Part shown: piece after piece, positions 15,061 through 25,460 of the stretch
How positions within the stretch are numbered: the stretch's first letter is position 1
Layout of the letters: every line of letters begins with the position of its first letter
Notes under the pieces: generated by a model
What the model was told of the DNA's origin: nothing
What the model saw: only the letters and a program-made list of their open reading frames with translations
The model's database searches: none
Translations under genes and position numbers: made by a program
DNA from: RUG14121 sp964533935
Lineage (GTDB): Bacteria; Bacillota_I; Bacilli_A; RF39; UBA660
DNA: 64,000 nt
NCBI GenBank assembly: GCA_964533935.1
Contig: CAZHOG010000006.1
Coordinates: 1-64,000, forward strand
Direction: 5' to 3'

Positions 15061-17588
15061 TATTTTAGTAATAATTCTAATGATTTTTGTTCTTCTGCTA
15101 ACTTAGCTTTCTCTTGTTCTACTAATGAAGCAGGTGCTTTAGCAACGTAGTTTTCATTAGATAATAATTTTTTACGTCTTTCAATGCTATTTTTTAAATT
15201 TTCAATATTTTTATTTTTCAATTCAATATCTTCTTGTGTAATAGCTTTTTGATAATAAATATCCATATTATATTCTTTATATAAAACACTATATTTATTA
15301 ATATCTAATTCTTCAGTAATTAGTTTATCGTCTAAACGAAGCATTTTAATGACTAGATCATAATCTGTATCGTTATTAATTTTAACTTTCATTTCTTTTG
15401 TAATATTATTTTCATTTACAACATTTCTAAATTGTTTAATAAATTCTATAATATCATCAACTTTTTCTTCATCTGCTTCAAATATATAGTTTTTATCACT
15501 AACTGGATATGAACTTACCATAATAGATTCTGTTTCTTTTATTGGTAACATTTGATATATTTCTTCAGTAACGTATGGCATAAAAGGATGTAACATTTTT
15601 AATATAGAAGTTAGTGTATATAATAATACTGATTTAGTTTCATTCTTTGTAGAAGTAAACTTAGACATTTCTATATAATTATCACAGAAATCATCCCAAA
15701 TAAATGAATACAATTCTGTTCCTACATTATTAAATTCATATTTATCCATAAATTTTCTAACATTATCTATTGTTTTATTTAATTTAGACAATATCCATTT
15801 ATCTTCAATATTTAAATTATCTAAAGAATAATTTTCTTTTGTTAAATCTTCAATGTTCATTAATACAAATCTAGAAGCATTCCATAATTTATTTATGAAA
15901 TTCCATGAAGCTTTTACTTTATCTTCATCATATCTTAAATCTGTTCCAGCAGCACTACTAGTAGATAAGAAATATCTTAATGCATCTGCACCATATTCAT
16001 CTATAACATCCATAGGATCTACACCATTACCAAGTGATTTAGACATTTTTCTTCCTTCTTTATCACGAATAAGTCCATGAATTAAGCAATCTTTAAATGG
16101 TCTTTTATTAGTAAATTCTAAGCCTTGGAAAGTCATTCTATTAACCCAGAATGGAATAATATCATAACCAGTAACTAATACATCATTTGGATAATATCTA
16201 TTTAATAATGTATCACTTTCTGGCCATCCTAATGTACTAAATGGCCATAGTGCACTACTAAACCATGTATCTAATACATCTTTATCTTGAATCCATCCTT
16301 CTCCTGGACATTCAACTTGTACTTTCATTTCTTCATCTTTGTACCAAGCAGGAATTCTATGTCCCCACCATAGTTGACGAGAAATACACCAATCATATGT
16401 TATTTCCATCCAATGGTTCATTGTTTTTTCATATCTTTCAGGTACAAAGTTTACTTTTGTATCTTTATTTTTTTGATTATCTAATACTCTATCTGCAAGA
16501 GGTCTCATTTTAACAAACCATTGTTTTGATAAGTATGGTTCAACCATACAATCTGTTCTTTCAGAATGTCCAACATTATGAGTTATTTTTTCTATTTTAA
16601 TTAAGATATCATTATCTTTTAAATCTTCAACCAATTTCTTACGACATTCAAATCTATCTAATCCTTCATAAACTCCTGCATTACTATTCATAGTTCCATC
16701 AGGATTTAAAACATTAATTCTTTCAAGATTATGTCTATTCCCTACTTCAAAGTCATTAGGGTCATGAGCAGGTGTAATTTTAACAACTCCAGTACCAAAT
16801 TCTGGATCAGCATGTTCATCTGCTACAACTGGTATTAGTTTATTAACAATTGGTAAAATAACATTTTTACCAATGTATTTTTGATATCTTTCATCATCTT
16901 TATTAACTGCTACTGCAGTATCTCCAAATAAAGTTTCAGGTCTTGTTGTAGCAACTTCCAAATATTCATCACTATTTTCAATAAAATATTTTAAATGATA
17001 AAAAGCTCCTTCAACATCTTTATAAATAACTTCTTCTGTAGATAAAGCAGTCATTGCTTCTGGATCCCAGTTAATTATTTTTTCTCCTTTATAGATTAAT
17101 CCTTTATTATATAAATCTATAAATACTTTATTAACTGCCTTATTTAATCCTTCATCTAGCGTAAATCTTTCTTTTGTATAATCTAGAGAAAGTCCTAATT
17201 TAGCCCATTGGTTATGAATATTTTCGGCATACTCATGTTTCCAATCCCAAGCAACTTTTAACCATTCATCTCTTTGCATACCACGAGGATTAATACCCAT
17301 TTCTTTTAGTTTCTTATCAACTTTAGCTTGAGTAGCAATTCCTGCATGATCCATTCCTGGAAGCCATAAAGCATCATATCCATCCATTCTTTTATAACGA
17401 ATTAAGATATCTTGTAAAGTTGTATTCCATGCATGTCCTAAATGTAATTTACCTGTTACATTTGGTGGTGGAATAACTATTGTGTAAGCTTTTTTACTCA
17501 TATCTCCTGATTCAAATAATTTATTTTTTAACCAGTAATCATATTTTCCTTCTTCAACTTGTTTTGAATTATATTTTGTATCTAACAT
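15060..17588 (-). CDS. valS: Valyl-tRNA synthetase
   Basis: Class I aminoacyl-tRNA synthetase charging tRNA-Val. Start at 17588 (MLDTKYNSKQVEEGKY), preceded by AAGGATT; the longer reading from 17627 would run into the T-box terminator. 842 residues. PPPNVTGKLHLGHAWN holds the HIGH signature (as HLGH); KMSKSLGNGVDP is the KMSKS loop. The editing domain (TTRPETLFGDTAVAV, GTGVVKITPAHDPND) and a C-terminal coiled-coil arm (IENLKNSIERRKKLL) are present. Controlled by the T-box just upstream. Confidence 0.97.
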   Translation of the reverse strand: MLDTKYNSKQVEEGKYDYWLKNKLFESGDMSKKAYTIVIPPPNVTGKLHLGHAWNTTLQDILIRYKRMDGYDALWLPGMDHAGIATQAKVDKKLKEMGINPRGMQRDEWLKVAWDWKHEYAENIHNQWAKLGLSLDYTKERFTLDEGLNKAVNKVFIDLYNKGLIYKGEKIINWDPEAMTALSTEEVIYKDVEGAFYHLKYFIENSDEYLEVATTRPETLFGDTAVAVNKDDERYQKYIGKNVILPIVNKLIPVVADEHADPEFGTGVVKITPAHDPNDFEVGNRHNLERINVLNPDGTMNSNAGVYEGLDRFECRKKLVEDLKDNDILIKIEKITHNVGHSERTDCMVEPYLSKQWFVKMRPLADRVLDNQKNKDTKVNFVPERYEKTMNHWMEITYDWCISRQLWWGHRIPAWYKDEEMKVQVECPGEGWIQDKDVLDTWFSSALWPFSTLGWPESDTLLNRYYPNDVLVTGYDIIPFWVNRMTFQGLEFTNKRPFKDCLIHGLIRDKEGRKMSKSLGNGVDPMDVIDEYGADALRYFLSTSSAAGTDLRYDEDKVKASWNFINKLWNASRFVLMNIEDLTKENYSLDNLNIEDKWILSKLNKTIDNVRKFMDKYEFNNVGTELYSFIWDDFCDNYIEMSKFTSTKNETKSVLLYTLTSILKMLHPFMPYVTEEIYQMLPIKETESIMVSSYPVSDKNYIFEADEEKVDDIIEFIKQFRNVVNENNITKEMKVKINNDTDYDLVIKMLRLDDKLITEELDINKYSVLYKEYNMDIYYQKAITQEDIELKNKNIENLKNSIERRKKLLSNENYVAKAPASLVEQEKAKLAEEQKSLELLLK

Positions 17589-17599
17589 ATTAATCCTTC

Positions 17600-17825
17600 T
17601 TTCTATAATAAAAAGGTGGTACCACAAAGGACGAAATCATCGTGGTACCACCTTATTTAAACTCAATACTTTAACGCATTCCTGCGGGATAATCTTACTA
17701 TAATTTTTCAGCTATCCAACTCCAAAGCTACCTTCTTGTATCTAATTAATTAACTTTCACCAACCGTTAATTCTCTACGTAATTAAAATACAATACTCCT
17801 CTTTTTCCTTGTTTTTATATTTTAT
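17600..17825 (-). ncRNA. T-box leader of valS
   Basis: The T-box motif AAGGTGGTACCACG (17654-17641) lies before valS. It can pair with GTGGTACCACC (17625-17614) plus T run as the terminator, or be opened by uncharged tRNA-Val through the UGGUACC-type antiterminator. Upstream are stem-I sequences including GAGAATTAACGG and GGTTGGTGAAAGTTAATT, and AAGGTAGC offers GTA, a Val codon, as specifier (tentative). A promoter TTGATA-17-TAATAT overlaps the end of the preceding gene. Confidence 0.92.
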
Positions 17826-17840
17826 ATATTAAAACATTAA

Positions 17841-18782
17841 TTAAGAAATATCAACACTTTCTTTTAATTCATTATTAATTTTTAATTCAATTTTATTATC
17901 ATTTAGTTCTGCTTTAAAATTACTTACTTCATCGATTTTATATTTTTGAGAAGCAATAGTATTAGTATTTAAATCATATAAATAATAATTATTACTTAAG
18001 TCTTCTACTTCAAGATAATGAGAAACATAATTTAAATATTTAAATGTTTCTATTAATTTAGAAGTTCCATCGTATTTATAAATATTATATGTATTATTTT
18101 TCATAATAACTGTATTTGCATCAAATGCAATTATTGGATATTTAAAGTGAGATGTAAATTCAGCTTCATTTTTATCTATTAAAAACCAATTTTCTGCACT
18201 TTTAACTATAAATGAATCACTTATTATTTTATTTGTTGCAATATCTATATCTTTTTGTAAAGCTATATAATCATATTTAAATGGTATTACAGGAGTAACT
18301 TGATTATCAATAATGGAAATAACTCCGTATGTTCCATTTATTGATTGAACAATATAATAATCATTTTCAATTCCTACACCATAGTTATTAACTGTTTTAT
18401 ATGTTCCTAATAATGTATTATCTTTGACATTATATAAGTTAATTAATGCACTATCTTCTTTTCCATCAATTATAAAAGCATATTCATTATTAATTAAAGA
18501 AGTTTTTGCAGTACTTTGATAAGAATTTATACCATAATTACTATCTTCACTACTATTTGAAGCATAATCACAATTACTATTTAAACAATCATAAGTACCA
18601 ATTAATTCTTCTTTATTATTATAAAAGTATAATTTATTATTTAAATGAAATAATTTATTAGGATTATCTAATCCACTACCACCTTTAATATGGTAGTAGA
18701 TTCCTAATCCAGTTAAAGGAACAATAATAATTAATAAAACTAATATTATTCCAAATGTACCCTTTTTATATTTATTATTCAT
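17841..18782 (-). CDS. Membrane-anchored extracytoplasmic protein, one WG-repeat-like domain
   Basis: Function not recognised; 313 residues. An N-terminal membrane segment (about 10-31) anchors a beta-rich external domain. It contains LYFYNNKEELIGTYDCLNSNCDYAS, a GxYxCxN...CxxA motif that recurs twice in the upstream neighbour, then strands like YAFIIDGKEDSALINLYNVKDN and YGVISIIDNQVTPVIPFKYDY, similar to WG-repeat propeller proteins. The two Cys could form a disulfide. It is 8 bases after the larger paralogue, so the two are co-expressed and perhaps partners. Confidence 0.75.
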   Translation of the reverse strand: MNNKYKKGTFGIILVLLIIIVPLTGLGIYYHIKGGSGLDNPNKLFHLNNKLYFYNNKEELIGTYDCLNSNCDYASNSSEDSNYGINSYQSTAKTSLINNEYAFIIDGKEDSALINLYNVKDNTLLGTYKTVNNYGVGIENDYYIVQSINGTYGVISIIDNQVTPVIPFKYDYIALQKDIDIATNKIISDSFIVKSAENWFLIDKNEAEFTSHFKYPIIAFDANTVIMKNNTYNIYKYDGTSKLIETFKYLNYVSHYLEVEDLSNNYYLYDLNTNTIASQKYKIDEVSNFKAELNDNKIELKINNELKESVDIS

Positions 18783-18790
18783 TTTATCAC

Positions 18791-20992
18791 CTATTCTACT
18801 TCAGTTTCTATAGTACTTACTAGAGTATATACAGCACTACTATATTGATTATTATTTAAGACACTAATTGTAACTGTAGTTCCATTAAATGCTGCTTTAA
18901 ATGCTAATTGACCATTACCACAATAATTATTACTATTTAATTGAATTGATTCACTCAATAAAGCTTTTGATGAATCAGTGTATGAATAAACATTAATTTT
19001 ATTTGAAGAATCAACTCCAATAAAATATTCATTATATAATTCAACATAATTAAATGTATTATTTGTTATTTTATTGCCATTCAAATCATAAATAACATAG
19101 GAATTTCCTTCAAGAACTTTTATATAAGATGAATTATAACCACGTATCTTTCCAGAAGTCTTTTTAGTTATTTCTTTACCAGTCTTATCAATTAAACTAT
19201 ATCCTTTAGAATCATTAACTAAATAATTATCTCCAATTATTTCAATAGAATTATAATTAAATGGAATTAATGATGTTAATTTACTATCACCATTTATTGC
19301 TATAACTCCATATTTACTAGATTTATTTTCAGCAATAATATTAATATTTGAATCTGTTAAATAAGATACATCAGTTGAATTAGTATTTAAATTAGTATTA
19401 ACGCTTAAATATTTACTTAATACTTTTTTATCATTTAAATCATATAAAGCAATAGTAGTATTTGAATTACTTACTGCATTAGGATTATCTTTAATAAAGA
19501 TATATCTTTGATTTAATATAGGTATCATTCCTGAACTTGTAGTAAATGTCATATCATTATCAACACTACTTGTATCACTTGCAATAAAGCAATTATCAAA
19601 ACTTGATGACTCTGATGTAACAGTATTTAAATTACTACATTTATATTGACCAACTAAATTAGTTTTAGCATCATCATTATATACATATAAAATACCGTCA
19701 AAATAATTAATATATTTAGTATATGAAGAAATTCTACCTTCTTCTTTATTTATTGTTTTAGTTTTTCCATTTATTGTTATAACTATATTTGATCCTTCAG
19801 TTGCAACTTCAAATGGAACATATGAATCTAGTTTATTATTATCTTTATCATATATAACTATTTTTTGATAATATTTATGGTCTAAAGTAAAATCTATTCC
19901 TGTTTCATTTAATTTATTTTTATTATTATCATAAAAATATAATTTATTATCTTTTACAATTAAAACATAACCATCATATAATTTTGCATAATCATAACCA
20001 TCTTCAAACATTTGGTTATTTTTATAATCATAAATATAATATTTATTTGTATCATCGATAGCTAAAATATATTCATTATTATAATTTACTATTTCTTTAT
20101 TTATAGCTTTAGATATACTTTTTTCAGTATAATCAATTAAATAATTACGACCTGATTCATTGGCAATAATAACTTTATTCTCAGTTTTATCTTCAGTAAT
20201 TATTGATAAATTATCATAATTAAAATCTATTTTAGTCTCAACATTATCTTCAGTAAAGTTTAATAAACCATAACTATTAGAATAATCTTTAACAATAGCA
20301 TAATCTTTTATATTAATATTAGTTTTAACACCATTGTATTCTTCTAATTTCTTTTGTTCTTTAATATTATATAATAATATTTTTTCTTCGTCTTTATTAT
20401 CGTGAACAAAAACATATTTATCTAATAAAATATTTGATCTAGTTTTTAAAACATTATCTTCTTCATCAACTTTTTTAGTAATATCTAAATTTTCTTCGAT
20501 TTCATTATAAGCAACATAGCAAAGTTTTTCATCTTTGTTTTCACATTCATATTTACCTAGTTCTTGATCTTTTGCATCTAAAAATATTAAAAAGCCATTT
20601 TCATAACGATAATTATCTGCTTCAAAAACAACTTCTTCTTCTTTTACAGCATTATCTTTTTTAGTAAAATGTTTTACTGCAAAAAAGATTCCAACTGCTA
20701 ATGCTATAATTATCAATACTAAAGATATAATAAAAATAATCTTTTTCTTTTTAGTCATTGCATTCCATTTGTTTTTAATTTTATCTTTTAATTTAATTTT
20801 TTCTTTCTTTTTATCTTGTTCTATATTATCAGATAATTTTTCAATACCTTCCATCGTTTCTTGAATTGTATCCATTTGTTCATTAATATCAATAACTTCT
20901 TGTTCTATGTCTAATACTGGTTGCTTGGGATTATTTTCAATATCAGATAATTCAAATAATTCTTTTGTATCTTCTTTTTGGTTATTTTCCAT
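18791..20992 (-). CDS. Large membrane-anchored protein with two WG-repeat-like domains
   Basis: 733 residues; not recognised by name. Residues 1-80 are charged and partly coiled-coil (VIDINEQMDTIQETMEGIEKL) and cytoplasmic. A membrane segment (about 86-108) follows, then two tandem copies of the external domain found in the downstream gene. Each copy opens with a motif of the type LGKYECENK...CYVAY or VGQYKCSNL...CFIAS. Later strands (SLIDKTGKEI, SYVIYDLNGNKI) look like WG repeats. Preceded by AGGAGTG-like spacing from 21000. Possibly a sensor or envelope scaffold; function unknown. Confidence 0.75.
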   Translation of the reverse strand: MENNQKEDTKELFELSDIENNPKQPVLDIEQEVIDINEQMDTIQETMEGIEKLSDNIEQDKKKEKIKLKDKIKNKWNAMTKKKKIIFIISLVLIIIALAVGIFFAVKHFTKKDNAVKEEEVVFEADNYRYENGFLIFLDAKDQELGKYECENKDEKLCYVAYNEIEENLDITKKVDEEDNVLKTRSNILLDKYVFVHDNKDEEKILLYNIKEQKKLEEYNGVKTNINIKDYAIVKDYSNSYGLLNFTEDNVETKIDFNYDNLSIITEDKTENKVIIANESGRNYLIDYTEKSISKAINKEIVNYNNEYILAIDDTNKYYIYDYKNNQMFEDGYDYAKLYDGYVLIVKDNKLYFYDNNKNKLNETGIDFTLDHKYYQKIVIYDKDNNKLDSYVPFEVATEGSNIVITINGKTKTINKEEGRISSYTKYINYFDGILYVYNDDAKTNLVGQYKCSNLNTVTSESSSFDNCFIASDTSSVDNDMTFTTSSGMIPILNQRYIFIKDNPNAVSNSNTTIALYDLNDKKVLSKYLSVNTNLNTNSTDVSYLTDSNINIIAENKSSKYGVIAINGDSKLTSLIPFNYNSIEIIGDNYLVNDSKGYSLIDKTGKEITKKTSGKIRGYNSSYIKVLEGNSYVIYDLNGNKITNNTFNYVELYNEYFIGVDSSNKINVYSYTDSSKALLSESIQLNSNNYCGNGQLAFKAAFNGTTVTISVLNNNQYSSAVYTLVSTIETEVE

Positions 20993-21044
20993 AATTTAGC
21001 ACTCCTATCATAAAAAATTATATCATATATATGTTTTTTTTCAC

Positions 21045-21072
21045 ACAAAAAAATCAAGATAATCTTGATTTT
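21045..21072 (-). terminator. Terminator of the flavoprotein operon
   Basis: ATCAAGAT/ATCTTGAT stem followed by seven T on the minus strand, adjoining the stop of the FAD-dependent dehydrogenase. Confidence 0.85.
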
Positions 21073-22655
21073 TATATTTTATATTTGGTAATTATCTTTT
21101 CATATACTTTTATTCCATCTATAGCCGCTGATGTTATGCCACCGGCATAACCAGCTCCTTCACCACATGGATATATTCCATGAATATTACTTTCGTAATT
21201 ATCATCTCTTATAATTCTAACTGGTGATGATGTTCTACTTTCAACACCAGCTATTATTGCATCACCAGTGGCATATCCTTTTATCTTTTTATCAAAAGTT
21301 TCAATACTATTAATAATAGATTCATTTATATATTTAGGAAAAATATCATTTATGTTTGCTAATGTATAATTTCCTTTAAAAATAGGTTCTATTGTTCCAA
21401 GATTTTTTGAAACAATATTATTTTTATAATCTTTATATAATTGTATTGGAATCATACCTTTTCCAATATCATATGCTTTTCTTTCCAAACTTCTTTGAAA
21501 CTCAACTCCATCAAGGGCATTTTTGCCAAAATCATCTGGCGTTACAGTAACAATAATAGCACTATTAGCATTTAAAGATTCTCTTTTATAATTACTCATT
21601 CCATTTATAGATAACATTCCTTCTTCTGATGAAGAATTAACCACGTATCCACCTGGGCACATGCAGAATGTATATATACCACGATTATTATAATTATTTG
21701 TTAATTTATAACTTGCTGCAGGTAATATATCACTTTCATATAATCCATATTGTGAATAATTAATCATTTTTTGTGGATGTTCTATTCTAATTCCTACTGC
21801 AAATGGTTTAGCTTGCATATTAATTTTATTATTATAAAGCATTTCAAAAGTATCTCTTGCACTATGTCCAATAGCTAAAACCATTAAATCACAATCAATA
21901 TATTCTTGATTATTTATTTCAATCTTAACTAATTTATCATCTTCATAAATAATATTAGTTAGAACGGTATTATACTTAAAAGTTCCACCCATCGTCTCAA
22001 TATTTATACGCATGTTTTTTACAACATTTCTTAAAAGATCTGTCCCAATATGAGGTTTATTTTCATATAAAATTTCTGCAGGTGCACCATTTTCTACAAA
22101 TATCTCTAATACTTTTCTTTGACGATTATTATTATCTTTTACTAATGTATTTAGTTTTCCATCTGAAAAAGTTCCTGCACCACCTTCTCCAAATAAAACA
22201 TTTGAATTAGTATTTAATTTATTTGATTTCCAAAATTCTTCTACATCTTTAATTCTATCTTCAACTTTTTTTCCGCGTTCAATAATAATTGGTTTATAAC
22301 CTTTAGAAGCTAACATATATGCACAGAATAATCCAGCAGGCCCTGCTCCAACAATAATTGGTTGATGTTTTAATTTTAAATTTCCTGTAATATTAGAACA
22401 AAATTCTTTACTAGGTGCAATTAAGATATCTAAAGATTTATTCCTCTTCATGATTACATCTTCATTACTTATTTCAACATCTATTTCATACACAAAATAT
22501 ATCAAAGGCTTTTTTCTAGCATCAATAGATTTTTTGATTATTTCAATTTTTAGTATATCATTATTACTAACATTTAATTTCTTACATATTATTGATTTAA
22601 TATTCTTAATATTATCTTCTTTTATATCAATTTTTATTTGTCTAATTCTAATCAT
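21072..22655 (-). CDS. NAD(P)/FAD-dependent dehydrogenase-like flavoprotein
   Basis: 527 residues. A small N-terminal domain (1-90) precedes the FAD-binding Rossmann motif PIIVGAGPAGLFCAYML (about 99-115), with ERGKKVEDRIKDVEEFW and FGEGGAGTFSDGKLNT typical of the 'FAD-dependent dehydrogenase' family (COG2509), and a C-terminal GIYPCGEGAGYAGGITSAAIDGI motif. Substrate unknown. It overlaps the end of the YhiN-like gene by 8 bases; both flavoproteins belong to one transcript. Confidence 0.88.
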   Translation of the reverse strand: MIRIRQIKIDIKEDNIKNIKSIICKKLNVSNNDILKIEIIKKSIDARKKPLIYFVYEIDVEISNEDVIMKRNKSLDILIAPSKEFCSNITGNLKLKHQPIIVGAGPAGLFCAYMLASKGYKPIIIERGKKVEDRIKDVEEFWKSNKLNTNSNVLFGEGGAGTFSDGKLNTLVKDNNNRQRKVLEIFVENGAPAEILYENKPHIGTDLLRNVVKNMRINIETMGGTFKYNTVLTNIIYEDDKLVKIEINNQEYIDCDLMVLAIGHSARDTFEMLYNNKINMQAKPFAVGIRIEHPQKMINYSQYGLYESDILPAASYKLTNNYNNRGIYTFCMCPGGYVVNSSSEEGMLSINGMSNYKRESLNANSAIIVTVTPDDFGKNALDGVEFQRSLERKAYDIGKGMIPIQLYKDYKNNIVSKNLGTIEPIFKGNYTLANINDIFPKYINESIINSIETFDKKIKGYATGDAIIAGVESRTSSPVRIIRDDNYESNIHGIYPCGEGAGYAGGITSAAIDGIKVYEKIITKYKI

Positions 22656-23871
22656 TTAAACCTCTACATGCTTCACCCGCAACTATACCACTAATCCAAG
22701 CAAATCCTAAATTATATCCGCCGCAATCGCCATTTACGTCAAGAATTTCTCCTGTAAAATATAAACCATGAACAAGTTTTGATTCAAATGTTTCAAGATT
22801 AATTTCTGATAAATCTATGCCACCAGTGCATATTTGAGCATTATCAAATCCTTTTGTTCCACTTACTTCTATTTCTAATTCAACTATATTTTTAGCAAGA
22901 ATTATTTTTGATTCATTTGATAAATCATTCCATGATTTCATTTTATCTATTTTAGATATTTTTAAAAGATAATTAACTAATTTATAATTTAATAATCCAT
23001 CTAATAATTCTGAAATGTTTCTTTTTTCTAATTTATTATTTCGATGATCAAAGAAATTAAGAGCATCATCAATATTGGTAACTAAATTTGGTAAAAAATT
23101 AATATTAAATTTTTCAGTTTTATTATTATCTAAACCTCTTGAAATATAAGAACTTAATTGCATAATACAAATTCCACTTAATCCATAATCAGTAAATTGA
23201 ATCTCACCATATTCTTGACTTCTATATTTATCCTGTTCTAGTAAAGTTATTAATCCATCGCATCTTACTCCAGAACATTCTTTTAAATTATTTACTGTTT
23301 CAACTTGAACTAATCCTGGTAACGGTTTTATAACTTTATGACCAAAATCTAATGCAAATTTATAGCCATCTCCAGTTGAACCAGTTTTTGGATAAGCTTT
23401 GGATCCTGTTGCTATTATCACTTTTTTAGCCATATATTTATTTATATTAGTATTTACAATAAACATTCCATTTTCTTTTGCTACACTAATTACTTCTTCT
23501 GTTACTAATTTAACGTTATTATTTTGCATTTCTTTTATTAAAGAAGTTTGAACACTTGCTGCTTGATTTGAATATGGATAATAGTAACCATTTTTTGTTT
23601 TTGGAATAATTCCAATATTGTCAAAAAAATTCATTACTTTATTTTCATTATCTTCAGTAATAATTGAAAATAAATCTTTTTTATTTGTTGTATGATAATG
23701 ATTTATATCTTGAGATTCATTCCAATAATTACATTTTCCATTTCCTGTAATCAATATTTTTTTACCACATGTATTATTTTTTTCAATTAATAATACTTTT
23801 TGATTTTTGGAAGCAGTTATTGCTGCTGCTAAACCAGAAGCACCACCACCTATAACAATAACATCAAACAT
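22648..23871 (-). CDS. HI0933/YhiN-family flavoprotein
   Basis: 407 residues. Start DVIVIGGGASGLAAAITAS is the FAD dinucleotide-binding motif; CGKKILITGNGKCNYWNE and the C-terminal GLYFTGEILDVNGDCGGYNLGFAWISG are diagnostic of the HI0933/YhiN family of putative oxidoreductases. Role unknown; a quinone- or sulfur-related redox function has not been shown. It overlaps the DUF4186 gene upstream by 8 bases and the second flavoprotein downstream. Confidence 0.9.
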   Translation of the reverse strand: MFDVIVIGGGASGLAAAITASKNQKVLLIEKNNTCGKKILITGNGKCNYWNESQDINHYHTTNKKDLFSIITEDNENKVMNFFDNIGIIPKTKNGYYYPYSNQAASVQTSLIKEMQNNNVKLVTEEVISVAKENGMFIVNTNINKYMAKKVIIATGSKAYPKTGSTGDGYKFALDFGHKVIKPLPGLVQVETVNNLKECSGVRCDGLITLLEQDKYRSQEYGEIQFTDYGLSGICIMQLSSYISRGLDNNKTEKFNINFLPNLVTNIDDALNFFDHRNNKLEKRNISELLDGLLNYKLVNYLLKISKIDKMKSWNDLSNESKIILAKNIVELEIEVSGTKGFDNAQICTGGIDLSEINLETFESKLVHGLYFTGEILDVNGDCGGYNLGFAWISGIVAGEACRGLND

Positions 23872-24232
23872 TTTTCATCCTACTTTCTTCATTTTCTAGC
23901 CATTTCATAATAATATTTAATATATACTCTTTTTCAATATTATTTAATTCTTTATTTTTACTAATTTTATGCCATTTATATAAACAATCTCTACAACATG
24001 TTGCAGTTGCATGCTGAGCTATAAAAACTGGATGCCCATGCATTGGAGTTTGTTTACCATCATTAATAATTTCTTTCGGTGCCAATCTATTATTTATAAA
24101 ATCTTTAGCATGGCTTTTTAATTTATCATGTCCTATTTTATTAATATAAATAATATCTTTTTCTTTTAAATGAAAACTATTTCTAAATTTTGACTTAGAT
24201 AATTTTTTTAAAACATCATAATTTTCATTCAT
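23864..24232 (-). CDS. DUF4186 family protein
   Basis: 122 residues. The core (HAKDFINNRLAP, then GKQTPMHGHPVFIAQHATATCC, RDCLYKWHKI) is the recognisable DUF4186 block, with a His/Cys-rich patch that may bind metal. Function unknown. First gene of the three-gene flavoprotein transcript, divergent from ftsW across about 100 bases. Confidence 0.85.
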   Translation of the reverse strand: MNENYDVLKKLSKSKFRNSFHLKEKDIIYINKIGHDKLKSHAKDFINNRLAPKEIINDGKQTPMHGHPVFIAQHATATCCRDCLYKWHKISKNKELNNIEKEYILNIIMKWLENEESRMKNV

Positions 24233-24336
24233 GTAATCACCAGCTAAAAATATTATAACATATTATTAATTAGATAATTTCTAATTTTAATACATTATTA
24301 ATACGTTTTTCTAATAGAATTTTATAGAGGATACAT

Positions 24337-25425
24337 ATGAAAAATAATAATATTATAAATAAATGTTTATTACTTTCAATGATAATACTTGCAATCTTTG
24401 GCATAATCATGATATATTCTGCCAGTTTTATATGGGCAGATTACAAATATAATGATCCCTATAAATATATAAAAGCTCAAAGTATATTTTTTATTGCTGG
24501 ATTATTTTTAATTTTTTCAATCAAGAAAATAAATATTGAATATATCAAGAAAAAATCAAATTTAATACTATTAGGTTGTTTTATATTATTAGTTTTAGTT
24601 TTAATTCCTGGAATTGGAACAATTAGAAATGGTTCTAGAAGTTGGTTTGGTATTGGTTCTTTAGGTATTCAACCAAGTGAATTTAGTAAAATAGGATTAA
24701 TTATTTATACGTCGAAATATCTTGCTCATAACAATAAAAATCTTAAAAATATAAAAAAAGGTGTCTTCCCAATTCTTTTGATTATTGGAATATTCTTTTT
24801 TCTTATTATGTTAGAACCAGATTTTGGAACAGCCATGGTAATAACTTTAACTTTAGTAATGATTTTATTTGTATCTGGTGTAAAAATATCTTTTTTCACT
24901 AGCATTGGTTTAATAGGATTATTAGGTATTGTAGCATTAATTATAATAGCCCCTTATCGTATGGCAAGAATAGTATCTTTTTTAAACCCCTGGTCCGATC
25001 CATTAGGAAGTGGTTTTCAAATTATACAAAGTTTATACGCAATTGGACCAGGTGGTCTTTTAGGTCAAGGCTTCTTACATAGTAGACAGAAGAACTTTTA
25101 TTTACCAGAACCACAAACAGATTTTATTTTTTCTATTATCAGTGAAGAATTTGGTATAGTTGGAATATTTTTTGTTGCATTACTATTTTTCATTATATTT
25201 TACTGTTCAATAAAAATAGCTTTAAGACAATCAGATTTATTTAAAAAATATCTTGTATTTGGTTTAGCATTTGGAATATTAATTCAAGCAATATTAAATT
25301 TATCTGTTGTTATAGGCCTAATTCCTGTTACTGGAGTAACACTTCCATTTTTATCATATGGTGGATCAAGTTTACTTGTAAGTATGGTTTCTATTGGTAT
25401 CATTTTAAATATTTCAAAACATTAA
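24337..25425 (+). CDS. ftsW: Cell-cycle lipid II polymerase FtsW/RodA/SpoVE family
   Basis: SEDS glycosyltransferase, 362 residues, about ten membrane segments. Conserved blocks include GSRSWFGIGSLGIQPSEFSK, LLIMLEPDFGTAM-like MLEPDFGTAMVI with the essential Asp, PEPQTDFIFSIISEEFG and GVTLPFLSYGGSSLL. It polymerises lipid II with a class B PBP partner; the PBP at 30.2-32.3 kb is a natural candidate. Strong AGAGGATA site before the ATG at 24337. One of few plus-strand genes, and placed away from the mraZ-pbp cluster. Confidence 0.93.
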   Translation: MKNNNIINKCLLLSMIILAIFGIIMIYSASFIWADYKYNDPYKYIKAQSIFFIAGLFLIFSIKKINIEYIKKKSNLILLGCFILLVLVLIPGIGTIRNGSRSWFGIGSLGIQPSEFSKIGLIIYTSKYLAHNNKNLKNIKKGVFPILLIIGIFFFLIMLEPDFGTAMVITLTLVMILFVSGVKISFFTSIGLIGLLGIVALIIIAPYRMARIVSFLNPWSDPLGSGFQIIQSLYAIGPGGLLGQGFLHSRQKNFYLPEPQTDFIFSIISEEFGIVGIFFVALLFFIIFYCSIKIALRQSDLFKKYLVFGLAFGILIQAILNLSVVIGLIPVTGVTLPFLSYGGSSLLVSMVSIGIILNISKH

Positions 25426-25429
25426 AAAA

Positions 25430-25460
25430 CATTAGAGTTATTTTTCTTCTAATGCTTTTT
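25430..25460. terminator. Bidirectional terminator between ftsW and sufU
   Basis: CATTAGA / TCTAATG arms span the convergent gene ends, with A-rich and T-rich flanks. The loop contains the sufU stop. Confidence 0.65.
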
